In this document: positions 1 through 9,872 of the stretch, in pieces
Numbering within the stretch: position 1 is the stretch's first letter
How the letters are laid out: each line of letters opens with the position of its first letter
Source of the DNA: Stentor coeruleus
Taxonomy: Eukaryota; Ciliophora; Heterotrichea; Heterotrichida; Stentoridae
Direction of reading: 5' to 3'
DNA length: 64,000 nucleotides
Assembly: GCA_001970955.1 (NCBI GenBank)
Contig: MPUH01000193.1
Coordinates: forward strand, 1-64,000
The notes under the pieces: generated by a model
Told to the model about the DNA's origin: nothing
The model's input: only the letters and a program-made list of their open reading frames with translations
Database searches by the model: none
Translations under genes and position numbers: made by a program

Positions 1-1022
1 CTTCTTTTGGTCTTCTTTTGGTAACGTCTTTTAACTAGAAACACTTCACCAAAACTTCCTTTGCCTAGAACTTGAAGAATATCAAAGTCCATTGGGCCAA
101 CTCGTCCATCACGGCTTTCTTGGGTTTCACATGTTTCTTCACCAAGGGTTAATTCAGCGATTTGTATGCGTTTTGGCTCGTTTCTAAGTTTTTCAAGGCT
201 TTTTTGCATTGTTAGTTTGCATTGGGCTGGCATTTCAATGTTATTTCTTCTGCAAAATTCTTTTATTAAATTAACGATTTCAGCGTTGCTGGTGCATTGG
301 ACTGCTGATTTGTTCATTTTGTTGAGAATTGTCACGTCAGGATTTTTTGTCAATAACCAGGTTATTAATTGAGTGTAGCCTTGTTCAACAGCTAAATGAA
401 GAGGTGTGTTACCTTCAAAATCTTGCGAATTTACGTTTGCCCCTGAACGTACCAGGAGTTGTGAAACTTCTAAGTGCCCACGGATACAGGAAAGGTGGAG
501 TGGGGTACGGTCAAGGACATTGCGTGGGTCAAGTTCTGTATTTGATCCATAGTCTAACAGTGCTTCACATACACTAACATATCCTTCACTAGAAGCAATA
601 TGTAGCGCAGTAACATTATGAAAATCTTTAGAATTTGTATCAGCAACATAATCTTCATGTAATGAAACATTAAGTAAATTTCTAATCAAATCAGGTCTAT
701 TCTTCATTGCTGCATCCCAAAGCATATTATTTATTTCTTCTTCTTTTGATAAAGGGTTTTTCAGTTTTTCTATCCTTTCTGAAGAAGGAATTCTTTGAGC
801 GATCATTGATCCAACACCTTCACTTATAGATCCAATAATCGAGTCTGTTATAGATTCTTGCATTTTGATCTCAGTTTCAGAAGACATTCGCGGACTTATT
901 AAGCAAGAATATTTATCAGAATCAGACTTGGTTTCTTCTTCTTCAGTGCTATTTTGTGTGCACTTTGTAGTTAAATGCTCCCGTTCAGTTAGTTTAGTTT
1001 TTGAAGAGTCTCTTCTTTCCAT
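1..1022 (-). CDS. Ankyrin-repeat protein kinase, partial (runs off left edge)
   Basis: A continuous reading frame starts at the ATG at 1022-1020 (context ACAAATGG) and runs off the window at base 1, giving about 340 residues. Residues 1-100 are low complexity and acidic. Ankyrin repeats follow, with clear TALHIASSEGYVSVCEALLDYG, TPLHLSCIRGHLEVSQLLV and TPLHLAVEQGYTQLITWLL type units. The last visible stretch (about 1-100 in DNA) reads MDFDILQVLGKGSFGEVFLVKR, the first beta strands and glycine loop of a protein kinase, probably AGC-like. The protein is therefore an ankyrin-kinase fusion whose catalytic core lies outside the window. Substrate unknown. A short duplicated stretch at the extreme left edge (cttcttttggt twice) may be an edge or assembly effect. 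Confidence 0.85.
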   Translation of the reverse strand, partial: MERRDSSKTKLTEREHLTTKCTQNSTEEEETKSDSDKYSCLISPRMSSETEIKMQESITDSIIGSISEGVGSMIAQRIPSSERIEKLKNPLSKEEEINNMLWDAAMKNRPDLIRNLLNVSLHEDYVADTNSKDFHNVTALHIASSEGYVSVCEALLDYGSNTELDPRNVLDRTPLHLSCIRGHLEVSQLLVRSGANVNSQDFEGNTPLHLAVEQGYTQLITWLLTKNPDVTILNKMNKSAVQCTSNAEIVNLIKEFCRRNNIEMPAQCKLTMQKSLEKLRNEPKRIQIAELTLGEETCETQESRDGRVGPMDFDILQVLGKGSFGEVFLVKRRYQKKTKR

Positions 1023-2007
1023 TTGTAATGATTGGATTATTATCATTTTTTTGTTTTAAAAACCTTATAAATATGGTTTTTGTAAACTATTGCACCTTAA
1101 GAGATTTAATTTTTATTATAGCTTGAGCGATTTTATATTTTCTGACCTCAAAATGTAATACTGGTTTTCGAATTGTATGTAAATGATCAAAACTCTTTAG
1201 TAAATGAGCCAATTTCTTAGTAATCGAGAATGTTCGGGTATATATAAAAGTTATTTGGGTTGTAATTGTATAGGCTTTTATAGTTGTTTTTTTTATATGT
1301 GTTAAGGGCGAATAAGCTGGAATTTAACTTTTATATTTTAAGGAAAAAATTTTAAAGACTTTAAGTAGATTTTAATATATAAAGATTTTAGTTGCTTTAA
1401 ATTTGCTTTTAAAGTGAGGATTTTTTAATTGTTGTGACATGGGGTAAACAAAAATTACACACCATGATTCATCCTAACTGTTTGTGTATATAATGATATT
1501 TTTAATTTTATAAGAAAACTATATTAATAATATCAGTCACCATATCAGATTAAAATGGATTTCTTTGAATTTTTAATACCTTAAATCAACTATTTCCGCT
1601 GAAAATTATATAAATATTGATATTAATTGATTAACTTTTAATATTCTTCTTCTCTCTCTAAACATTAATCCTAAACATAAAAATACATAATTTTCATATA
1701 ATAACATTTAACTCCTCCTCCTAATCCTATATTCTTCATCCTCTCTACAATATCCTAAAGAAAATCTATACAATTTTATTATATAATATATATTTTGACA
1801 AACCTTATATTTAAAACTTCAATCTAAATCATAAATCTTAACTAATCCTCAAATCAAAATTAAAAAAATACGAAAACTACATTTGCTATCAGTATAAACC
1901 AACTTATCTGATTTAATTTCTATAAATCATTAATTATAGCAAACTTTCTCAACAATAAATTTTCAACAAAGAAGTTCAACCTTATAATTCTATTAACTAA
2001 AACTAAA
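1023..2007. other. Intergenic, AT-rich, no gene seen
   Basis: Between the start of the ankyrin-kinase gene and the end of the Cys-rich gene, both on the minus strand. The + strand is G/T-rich at 1023-1450 (upstream of the kinase gene) and C/A-rich at about 1620-2000 (downstream of the Cys-rich gene). No conserved ORF, tRNA or repeat was seen. Confidence 0.6.
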
Positions 2008-3747
2008 CTAATTTGCTTTGCATTTGCTCTCAATGCAACTCTGGTATTTTTCCTCATTGAAAATCTCACTTTCCAAACTTTCACAATAGCATTTCCATTC
2101 ACATTCTACATCATCATGTTCATTACTATTAAGGCATTCATCGTAGCATTCTTTATCAAATAATCCTTTCATGGTAGTACATCTCTGGGCACATTCTTGA
2201 GGACTATCATTTAATCCATAAAACAAAAATCCACTATTTGCAACAGAAGTACAGGTATTCATGCAACTGTTATAGCAACTTGAAATTATTTGATAGTTAA
2301 CAAAGCACTGTTGGAAGCAAATCTGTCCACAATTATTAACCCCACCAAGCATCATAAGCTTTTCTATTATGTCATCTTTATTATATGATACTGCATCACA
2401 ATTTATGGCTATGCATTCATTATAGCAATCTTCATCCTCTTCACCATTTATATGGCATAAATTATAGCAGTTATCTTCGCAAGCACCTTTAAATGGTTTT
2501 TTTTCTATAATTTCAACTCCACAGCTTATGGCTATACATTCATTATAACAGTCTTCATCCACTTCACCATTGAAATAACATTGATTAACACATTCATTTT
2601 CGCAAGGACCTTTAAATGGTTTTTCTAAAATTTGTACTCCACATTTTTCGGCTATGCAATTATTATAGCAATTTTCATCCTCTTCACCATTCATATAGCA
2701 ATAACTATAGCATTCATCTTCGCAAGCACCTTTAAATGGCTTTTCTAAAATTTGTACTCCACAGCTTATGTTTATGCATTCATTATAGCAATCTTCATCT
2801 TCTACACCATTTATATAGCAATCAATATAGCATTCATTTTCGCAAGCACCTTTAAATGGTTTTTTTTCTATAATTTGAACTTCACAGCTTATGTCTATGC
2901 AATCATTATAGCAATCTTCATCCTCTACACCATTTTGATAGCAATCACTATAGCATTCATCTTCGCAAGCACCTTTAAATGGTTTTATTTCTGCATAGAT
3001 TACAGTATCTGAACACTCATAATACAAGCATTGTAAATAGCATGACCAGCATTCTTCATCATTAAGATAACAACCATTATAGCACTCATTATCACAAGCA
3101 GCATCTTCGACTTTACTTGCAGTATAAACCAAGCATTGTTTTTCCAAGCACAAATCTTTACAGTTTTTATCCTCATTTCCAACACACTCATCCTCACACT
3201 TTCTATCACATTTTTCCCTCTCATCATCAAGACCTTCTCCACAAAACAGTTTACTACATCCTCTAAATGCCCTATAAAATCCTTCATCATCAACTTTAAA
3301 AACTGAAAGACTTTCATCATAACAATATTCCACACACATGTTAAAATCCTTAGCCAAATCCTTTCCTTTCCCATCATCCATAATATTATCAAGGATTTTA
3401 GGCTGTACAGTCATCCACAGATAACTAGGAATATTTTCAACAAGGAACTTAAAGTCAATAAAATCTTCACATTTAGCCTCTTTAATACATTGAGTATATT
3501 TGTAAGGACATTCTAATTCTCCACAATTTTGAAAACCCGCATAATCACAGGAAATCTTTATGGCAACACTTTTCAGATTATCAACTCCTTCTTCCATGAG
3601 CATTTTCGGCATTAAAACTTGCCTAATGTTTTCATCACAACCACAAGTTTTATAGCATGACTCTTGGGCATTCATAATCTGACAAGACCATAAACATTTA
3701 TCATCACAAGCAAGGACTAGAGCTTTGATAACAAATAAAAGCCACAT
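2008..3747 (-). CDS. Secreted cysteine-rich protein with five tandem repeats
   Basis: 579 residues. The N-terminus MWLLFVIKALVLACDD is a probable signal peptide. There is no other membrane segment, so a secreted or vesicle-lumen protein is likely. Cysteines occur throughout, mostly as C-x3-C pairs. Residues about 256-450 hold five tandem repeats of about 39 aa that begin KPFKGAC (one KPFKGPC) and follow C-x3-C-x3-C-x9-C-x3-C-x4-C, with acidic linkers such as NGVEDED. The DNA repeats are diverged enough to be old. I do not recognise the family. The spacing suggests short disulfide-stapled helical hairpins, which is inference. It is AT-biased like its neighbours and has no intron. Confidence 0.85.
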   Translation of the reverse strand: MWLLFVIKALVLACDDKCLWSCQIMNAQESCYKTCGCDENIRQVLMPKMLMEEGVDNLKSVAIKISCDYAGFQNCGELECPYKYTQCIKEAKCEDFIDFKFLVENIPSYLWMTVQPKILDNIMDDGKGKDLAKDFNMCVEYCYDESLSVFKVDDEGFYRAFRGCSKLFCGEGLDDEREKCDRKCEDECVGNEDKNCKDLCLEKQCLVYTASKVEDAACDNECYNGCYLNDEECWSCYLQCLYYECSDTVIYAEIKPFKGACEDECYSDCYQNGVEDEDCYNDCIDISCEVQIIEKKPFKGACENECYIDCYINGVEDEDCYNECINISCGVQILEKPFKGACEDECYSYCYMNGEEDENCYNNCIAEKCGVQILEKPFKGPCENECVNQCYFNGEVDEDCYNECIAISCGVEIIEKKPFKGACEDNCYNLCHINGEEDEDCYNECIAINCDAVSYNKDDIIEKLMMLGGVNNCGQICFQQCFVNYQIISSCYNSCMNTCTSVANSGFLFYGLNDSPQECAQRCTTMKGLFDKECYDECLNSNEHDDVECEWKCYCESLESEIFNEEKYQSCIESKCKAN

Positions 3748-3795
3748 TTATAATAAAATGACTATCGAAAATTAAACCATTTTTTTATATATATA

Positions 3796-5766
3796 ATGTC
3801 AGAGCAAAACTCACAATCTTTACGTATATCGAAGACAAGGTCGAAAACTCGAAGGATTTCACAAATACTTGGGAATAAAAACGAAGGCGTGGTTTTTAAC
3901 TACCAAACTGTAGATCATCAAGAAACCAAAGGTCCTTCAAATATCAAACTTGAGGATATTTTATGCGTGGTTTTTAACTACCAAACTGTAGATCATCAAG
4001 AAACCAAAGGTCCTTCAAATATCAAACTTGAGGATATTTTAAGCAATAAACTTATTGCAGGGTTTCTTAGCCTACTTATTATTATATACACTATCCTAGT
4101 TATCATAAGGATCTCATTTGAAACAGAAACTGATGTTTATTCCACTGAACTCGACATACTTGAACTGGTTTTCTTATCTTTTTTTATAGTCGAAGTGCTT
4201 TTAAGAGTCCTAGTATATCGTTTGGTAGCTTATATTTAGCTATATTTTAAATACATTTGGAACATCTTTGATGTGATCATAATCGCTGTTTGTCTTATTG
4301 TTATAATCAGCTCATTAGTAAACAGTAATATCACACAAAACCAAGCTTTCAAATTAGGTAAAATCCTTAGGATATTCAGACTCTTCCTTATGTTTAGGAA
4401 AATCAACATCATTAAGAAATACAAAGAAAAAATCTCAAAGAGAAAATCAGCTGTTGTAAATCTTAGTTCGCCTTCTGAAAAAGTTATAGAAATCCTAACA
4501 TCAGTATTAGAAATGGAATGGATTATTTATCACTCATCATTAAAAGCTGATATTGAATGGTGTATTTATATGATAAAAGAACAGAAAATTTATCAGACTA
4601 ATATTAGAGCTGATAAAGAAGAGTTTAGGGATTTTGTTAATTGGGCTGTAAATGGGCAATTGGATGAAATTGAAGAAGAGACCCCTGCGAAAACTGATAC
4701 TTTTATTAAAGTTGTTGCAACTGAAAACTATGGATCTGAAATTGAGTCACTTTTAGCTGATTCGCATAAATGGGATTTTGACATTTTTAGGTTTGATAAA
4801 GCTACTGAAGGGAGGAGTCTGGAGATTATAACAGATCATTTGTTTTCTTTGTATAATTTGTATTTGACGCAAAGTTTTGATAGTATGAGATTTTTGAATT
4901 TTATTAGGGGAATACAGTTGGGGTATCATAAAGAAAATTTGTATCATAATTCGATACATGCTGCTGATGTTGTTCAGAGTTATTATTACTTTTTAAGCTC
5001 GTGTCAAGCTATTGATATATGCCAGTTAATGGATAGCGATATTGCTGTGTGTTTAATTAGTGCAGCAATACACGATTATGATCATCCGGGGCTGAATAAT
5101 ATTTATCTTATCAACACTTCTAATTCCCTAGCTATTACTTACAACGACAAATCTGTACTAGAAAACTTCCATGTAGCTTCTGCATTTAAGCTTCTAGGTG
5201 AAGAAAAAAACAATTTTATGGAAAAAGTCCAAAGAGAAGAAAAGAAAAAAATTCGGTTTAAAATAATCTCTTTAGTTCTTGCTACTGATTTCGCCAGACA
5301 TTTCAATGATCTTGGGAAATTCCAACTAAGATTTTCTAGTAGTGGCGTAAAAGATGATGACGATAAACTACTAGTTATGGAAAGGAAATTCCAACTAAGA
5401 TTTTCTAGTAGTGGCGTAAAAGATGATGACGATAAACTACTAGCTATGGAAATGATGATGCATGCAAGTGATGTTGGAAACCCATCACGGCCTTGGAAAC
5501 TTTGTTATGAATGGGCAACGAATGTTATGAATGAGTTTTTTGCTCAAGGAGATAAAGAGAGGGATATGGGTCTTCAGATTAGTAATCTTTGTGATAGATT
5601 TACTGTGTCTATACCAAAATCACAAATTGGATTTACGGAACTATTTATTGAACCTACGTTCCATGTACTTGAAATGCTACTACCTAATGTTAATGAAAAT
5701 TTGAAGTATATTACAGAAAATAAAGAATACTGGAAAGAAATATTAGAGAATAATAAAAGTAATTAG
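3796..5766 (+). CDS. Voltage-sensor domain fused to cyclic-nucleotide phosphodiesterase
   Basis: Join 3796..4224 and 4240..5766, removing a 15-nt intron, gives 651 aa. Residues about 85-200 form a four-helix voltage sensor: S1 near 87-107; S2 with FFIVEVLLRV; S3 with NIFDVIII (151-158); S4 KLGKILRIFRLFLMFRK, basic residues at 184, 187, 190 and 196. No pore helices follow. The C-terminal half is a class I 3',5'-cyclic nucleotide phosphodiesterase with YHNSIHAADVV, the metal motif HDYDHPG, and HASDVGNPSRPW carrying the last metal Asp. The expected reaction is hydrolysis of cAMP and/or cGMP at the inner face of a membrane; substrate preference cannot be read. Two in-frame tandem duplications (26 codons near the N-terminus, 23 codons inside the catalytic domain) may be assembly errors; without them the protein is about 602 aa. 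Confidence 0.88.
3887..4042 (+). repeat. 78-bp exact tandem duplication in a coding region
   Basis: Copy 1 is 3887-3964 and copy 2 is 3965-4042. It adds 26 codons in frame to the cytosolic N-terminus of the voltage-sensor PDE. The copies appear identical, so this is either very recent or an unmerged assembly overlap. Confidence 0.9.
4225..4239 (+). other. 15-nt intron
   Basis: GTAGCTTATATTTAG. Removing it turns a stop-interrupted frame into YRLLYFKYIWNIFDV, the S2-S3 linker and S3 of the voltage sensor. Confidence 0.93.
5315..5452 (+). repeat. 69-bp tandem duplication inside the PDE catalytic domain
   Basis: Copy 1 is 5315-5383 and copy 2 is 5384-5452. They differ at only one or two bases (for example CTAGTTATGG against CTAGCTATGG). 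It inserts 23 residues between LATDFARHFNDLGKF and HASDVGNP, a spacing conserved in PDEs, so one copy is probably spurious. Confidence 0.9.
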
Positions 5767-6692
5767 ATTTTATATCATGAATTTTTATGGGTAAAGAGAC
5801 TTAGTGTTTAATTAGATTTTTGTGGGATAATATTATATGGAATTATTAAAAATATGCTAAGGGTTTTGATGAGTTAATAGATTGCTAGCGGTATTCAATG
5901 GAATAATTACATTCATTTTTATAAAAGTTTATATAAACTTAACTACAGTCTTCTTATTTCAATCAGTTTTCATCTCTTGAGCCATAAATTATCAGCTTTC
6001 GCATTAATTTTTTTTTGGAAAATAACAATTTATCATACTATTTTCTAAGTTTTTAATAATATATTTTATAGTGTTCTGCTTATATCTAAATTTCTTCAAT
6101 CTTTGGTCCAAATCAAAGGTATTTGCATTAAAATATAGGCACAGAGTCTTTTCTCTGAATTTTCCTTAGTAAATATCTTGTAGTTGTTTATGGAAAATGA
6201 TATGAAAACTCAAGGATATTATATTTATTCCATGAAAATTTTGTGTTTAAAATACTATGGTTATAAGAAAGTGGTTTTTAAGATATCTGAATTTTTTAGT
6301 TATTATAAGATGGTGTGCTTTTAAAATGATTTTTATAACAAGAAAAACTTTTAGGATAATCTAAATTTTGGGTCTAGGAATTTTTTATATTATTTTGAAA
6401 AAAAAAACTTAAGCTTTTATTATTTGATCGAAGTAGAAGATAGAATATTTAATTGATTTTAGATTTTAGATCAAAGCTTAAGGTAGATATGATTAAAGTT
6501 GATAATAGGAAAAATTAGGGTTTTGAATTAATGATTGAGCTAATATGCAACTAATGAAAATCTTTAGGATTATGTGAATGACATTATTTTATATTAATTT
6601 AATTAACTAAGGGTTTTATTAAAAAATTTTTTTAATGCTTGAATAATTTTGTTATAGTTGTTAGGTTTGTACGATTTAAAGTATAAATATAA
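5767..6692. other. Intergenic, AT-rich, no gene seen
   Basis: 926 bp between two plus-strand genes. There are runs of T and A and no ORF with coding character. No tRNA, repeat or mobile element was recognised. Confidence 0.6.
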
Positions 6693-7736
6693 ATGGTGGA
6701 TTCTAAAGTTGGGATTGATGATTTTATATTGCTCAGTGTTATTGGCAAAGGGAGTTATGGTAAAGTTATGCTGGTAAAAAAAAAAGATACAGGCGAACTT
6801 CTAGCAATCAAAATGCTAAAAAAAGACTACATTGTGCGTCGAAATCAAGTCCTACATACAAAAACCGAGCGAAATGTTCTAGCAAGAGTAAACCACCCAT
6901 TCATAGTCAAGCTTAAATACGCTTTCCATAACGCCAAAAAACTATATTTTGTCCTAGAATTCTGTCCAGGTGGTGAGCTATTTTTCCATCTTTCCCGTGC
7001 GAGCCGCTTTGATGAACCCCGAGCACGATTTTACGCTGCCTGCATGGTTCTAGCTATTGAGCATCTCCATGAGAAAAACATTGTTTATAGAGAGTAATCC
7101 CTAATCAGCTTGAAACCCGAGAACATTTTATTAGATTCTGACGGCTATGTAAAAATCACAGATTTCGGTTTGTCAAAAGAAGAAATACAAGGTAACACTG
7201 GAGCTTATTCCTTTTGTGGAACACCAGAATATCTTGCCCCTGAAATTCTTGCCAAACGTGGTCATGGGAAAGCTGTAGACTGGTGGAGTCTTGGTGCACT
7301 TATATATGAAATGCTAACTGGACTTCCACCTTTTTACACAAAAGATCGTGAGAAGTTATTCAATAACATACAATATGGGGATATAGCCTATCCTGAATAC
7401 ATGTCCCCTGCTGTTAAAGATTTATTATCAGGGTTGTTTCAAAAAGACCCTGAAATGCGTTTAGGATCAGGTCCAAATGGTAGCGAAAATATAAAAACTC
7501 ATTATTGGTTTAGAGATATGAATTGGGATGCATTGATTTCTAAACAGATCAGACCACCTTTTGTCCCTGTTATTGCTAAAACTAATCCAGTTGGGAATTT
7601 TGAAAAAGAGTTCCTTATACAGCCTACAGTGGATTCAGGGAGAGATGCACCTAAACTTGTCTCAAGTCCTACATATAATGGGTTTAGCTATAATGATGCA
7701 AATGGATTAGAAGATGTTGTTATGGAAACTAGATAG
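6693..7736 (+). CDS. AGC-family Ser/Thr kinase (AKT/S6K/SGK-like), copy 1
   Basis: Join 6693..7093 and 7109..7736 gives 342 aa. Kinase domain: glycine loop GKGSYGKV, catalytic Lys in LAIKMLKK, catalytic loop YRDLKPENILL (restored by splicing), DFGLSKE, activation loop SFCGTPEYLAPE, then DWWSLGALIYEMLTG. A C-terminal extension of AGC type ends in the hydrophobic motif YNGFSY, whose Ser is the usual TOR/PDK2-type phosphosite. There is no PH, cyclic-nucleotide-binding or other regulatory domain, so it resembles a minimal S6K/AKT catalytic unit. The substrate cannot be inferred. It is tandem with a close paralogue at 8505-9521 that has the same intron position. Confidence 0.93.
7094..7108 (+). 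other. 15-nt intron
   Basis: GTAATCCCTAATCAG splits the Asp codon of the catalytic YRD motif (GA|C). Without splicing the frame ends at YRE-stop. Confidence 0.97.
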
Positions 7737-8504
7737 AATAAAGTTAGATATAATATTATTTATGTGAAAAGTTGATTTATAAATAAGATGGTTTAGAGAA
7801 AATTAATAGGATATTGGAATTTAAACTTTAAAGATTATGGGATTTTTTATGTTTGTTAGAAGATAGGATTGGGGATTTTGCATTGTGTTTGCTTTTTTTG
7901 ATGATAGAATGATTGAGGATTGTTGGGGATACTGGGAAATATATGATGGGAATTGGTGGATTAAGAAGAAGGTTGGTAATGATTTGGATTGGTTTAGGGT
8001 TTATAACTTGAAAATTATAATTAAAAGACTTGTTTTGAGGTTTTGTATGCTATTTTTAATTTATAGTGGGTTAGAGGTGATGTTCTCTTGAGTTGTTAGG
8101 TAGGATATGAAAATCTTATTAAGTTGAAGCCGAATTTGCATAAAAGCATTTTTTAAGCATACGTATTCGTATTTTATGTGTATTTGATTAGCAAAATAAC
8201 TTAAAAAATCCCTAAATCCAAAAAATACTTTAAAGATACTATACTAAATTAAGTGTAAGAGTAAATCAAAATCATCTGAAACTTATAAATAAACCAAAAG
8301 CAAGATTTTAATACCTATTCTAACTATAAAATTTCTAATTCTGAAACTATCTATTAAGAAAACAATTATTCCTATATTAAAAAACATATAATAAATTTAT
8401 TCCTGATAATAATAACAAATCCAATACTTACTGCTATAAACTACTGTCTTTAGATTCTTAATCATTTTTTATACAATAATCAACCTAACCATTAATAAAT
8501 CTTG
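7737..8504. other. Intergenic between kinase paralogues
   Basis: The + strand is G/T-rich to about 8100 (3' flank of copy 1), then C/A-rich (5' flank of copy 2). A 68-codon open stretch at 7885-8091 has low-complexity composition and no recognisable domain, so it is not called. Confidence 0.6.
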
Positions 8505-9521
8505 ATGGCTGACTTAAAATTAGGCATTGATGATTTCAATCTTTTAAGTGTTGTAGGAGAAGGTTCATATGGTAAAGTTATGCTCGTACGTAAAAAAGAT
8601 ACGAATGAACTCCTGGCTATTAAAATGCTTAGGAAAGACTATATTGAAAGAAGAAATCAAGTCTTTCATACAAAAACAGAAAGGAATGTATTAGCTAGAG
8701 CGAATCATCCGTTTATTGTTAAATTGAAATATGCTTTTCAAAACCCAAAAAAACTTTATTTTGTCTTGGAATTCTGTGCAGGAGGGGAATTATTTTATCA
8801 TTTATCAAAAGAAGGAAGATTTGATGAACCTAGAGCTAGATTTTATGCTGCTTGTATTGTTTTGGCAATAGAACATTTACATGAAAAAGATATTGTGTAT
8901 CGTGAGTAAGTTATATTTAGTCTAAAGCCTGAAAACATAATGTTAGATGCTGATGGGTATATAAAAGTCACTGACTTCGGTTTATCCAAAGAAGAAATTG
9001 CAGGGAATACTGGAGCATTTTCTTTCTGTGGGACTCCAGAATACTTAGCCCCTGAAATTCTAGCCAAAAAAGGTCATGGCAAAGCTGTTGATTGGTGGAG
9101 CCTTGGGGCTCTAATATATGAAATGTTAACTGGTTTACCTCCATTCTACACCAAAGATCGAGAAAGACTTTTCCAAAACATTCAATTCGGAGAAGTTGCT
9201 TTCCCAGCTTCAATGTCCCCAGCTGTCAAAAACTTATTATCAAGTTTATTTCAGAAAAATCCTGAAAGCAGACTGGGTTCAGGTCCAAACGGAAGCCAGG
9301 ATATTAAAAGACATCCGTGGTTTGGGCCAATTAACTGGGACCAGTTGTTTAGAAAACAAGTTTCTCCACCTTTTGTCCCTAATCTTGGAAGTAATCCTAT
9401 AAGATATTTTGATAGAACTTTTACTGACAAGCCAGCTGTGGACTCTGTAGGTCGTGAAGAAGCAAAACTTACATCAACTAATGACTTTCCTGGGTTTAGT
9501 TTTGAAAATCATACTTTATGA
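8505..9521 (+). CDS. AGC-family Ser/Thr kinase (AKT/S6K/SGK-like), copy 2
   Basis: Join 8505..8905 and 8921..9521 gives 333 aa, ending in TGA. The start is the ATG at 8505 (MADLKLGIDDF, matching MVDSKVGIDDF of copy 1). Motifs: GEGSYGKV, LAIKMLRKDY, YRDLKPENIML after splicing, DFGLSKEE, SFCGTPEYLAPE. The C-tail ends with a textbook AGC hydrophobic motif, FPGFSF. It is close to copy 1 over the whole length, diverging mainly in the last 60 residues. Same orientation and conserved intron position indicate a local duplication. The TGA stop supports the standard genetic code. Confidence 0.93.
8906..8920 (+). other. 15-nt intron
   Basis: GTAAGTTATATTTAG, at the same codon and phase as in kinase copy 1 (GA|T of YRD) but with an unrelated internal sequence. 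Confidence 0.97.
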
Positions 9522-9872
9522 GAAGGCTTTAATAATTAGATTATTTCGCCTAAGGATACTTAGGATATAAAATTATTAGATTTCATGTTTTTATTCAAAG
9601 CTATTATGATGGTAAATATGAAGTAAAAGTATTTGAAAATTTCATAGTTTGCTAAGTTTATTAATTTGTGATATGATGAGTTTGTTAGAGGTAGATTTGA
9701 TTAGGGTTTTTTATGCAGAGGTAATAGAAATAGATGGTAAAAGTATTTTAGTTTATAGTTTGAGTTTTTTTATGTGATTTTTTTAGGAAGTAGATTTTCA
9801 GATTTTTGATGAATCATCTTTTCTATTAATTCAGTTAGTTACTTTCTTGAGATTTCTTATCATTATAATAAA
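9522..9872. other. Intergenic, nothing recognised
   Basis: 351 bp, mostly G/T-rich on the + strand, between two plus-strand genes. No ORF or RNA gene seen. Confidence 0.6.

Noticed and set aside
2404-2990. Regular DNA repeats resembling a CRISPR or minisatellite array
   Set aside because: They encode the KPFKGAC protein repeats in frame, units diverge and there are no unique spacers.
2752-3012. Plus-strand 86-codon open frame rich in Tyr/Ile
   Set aside because: Antisense of the Cys-rich repeats with no conserved content.
7094-7110. In-frame stop in the middle of AGC kinase copy 1, suggesting a pseudogene
   Set aside because: It lies in a 15-nt GTA...CAG intron; splicing restores YRDLKPEN, and the paralogue has the same arrangement.
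7885-8091. 68-codon plus-strand open frame between kinase copies
   Set aside because: Trp/Phe/Gly-rich composition from G/T-rich flank DNA; no domain or homology seen.
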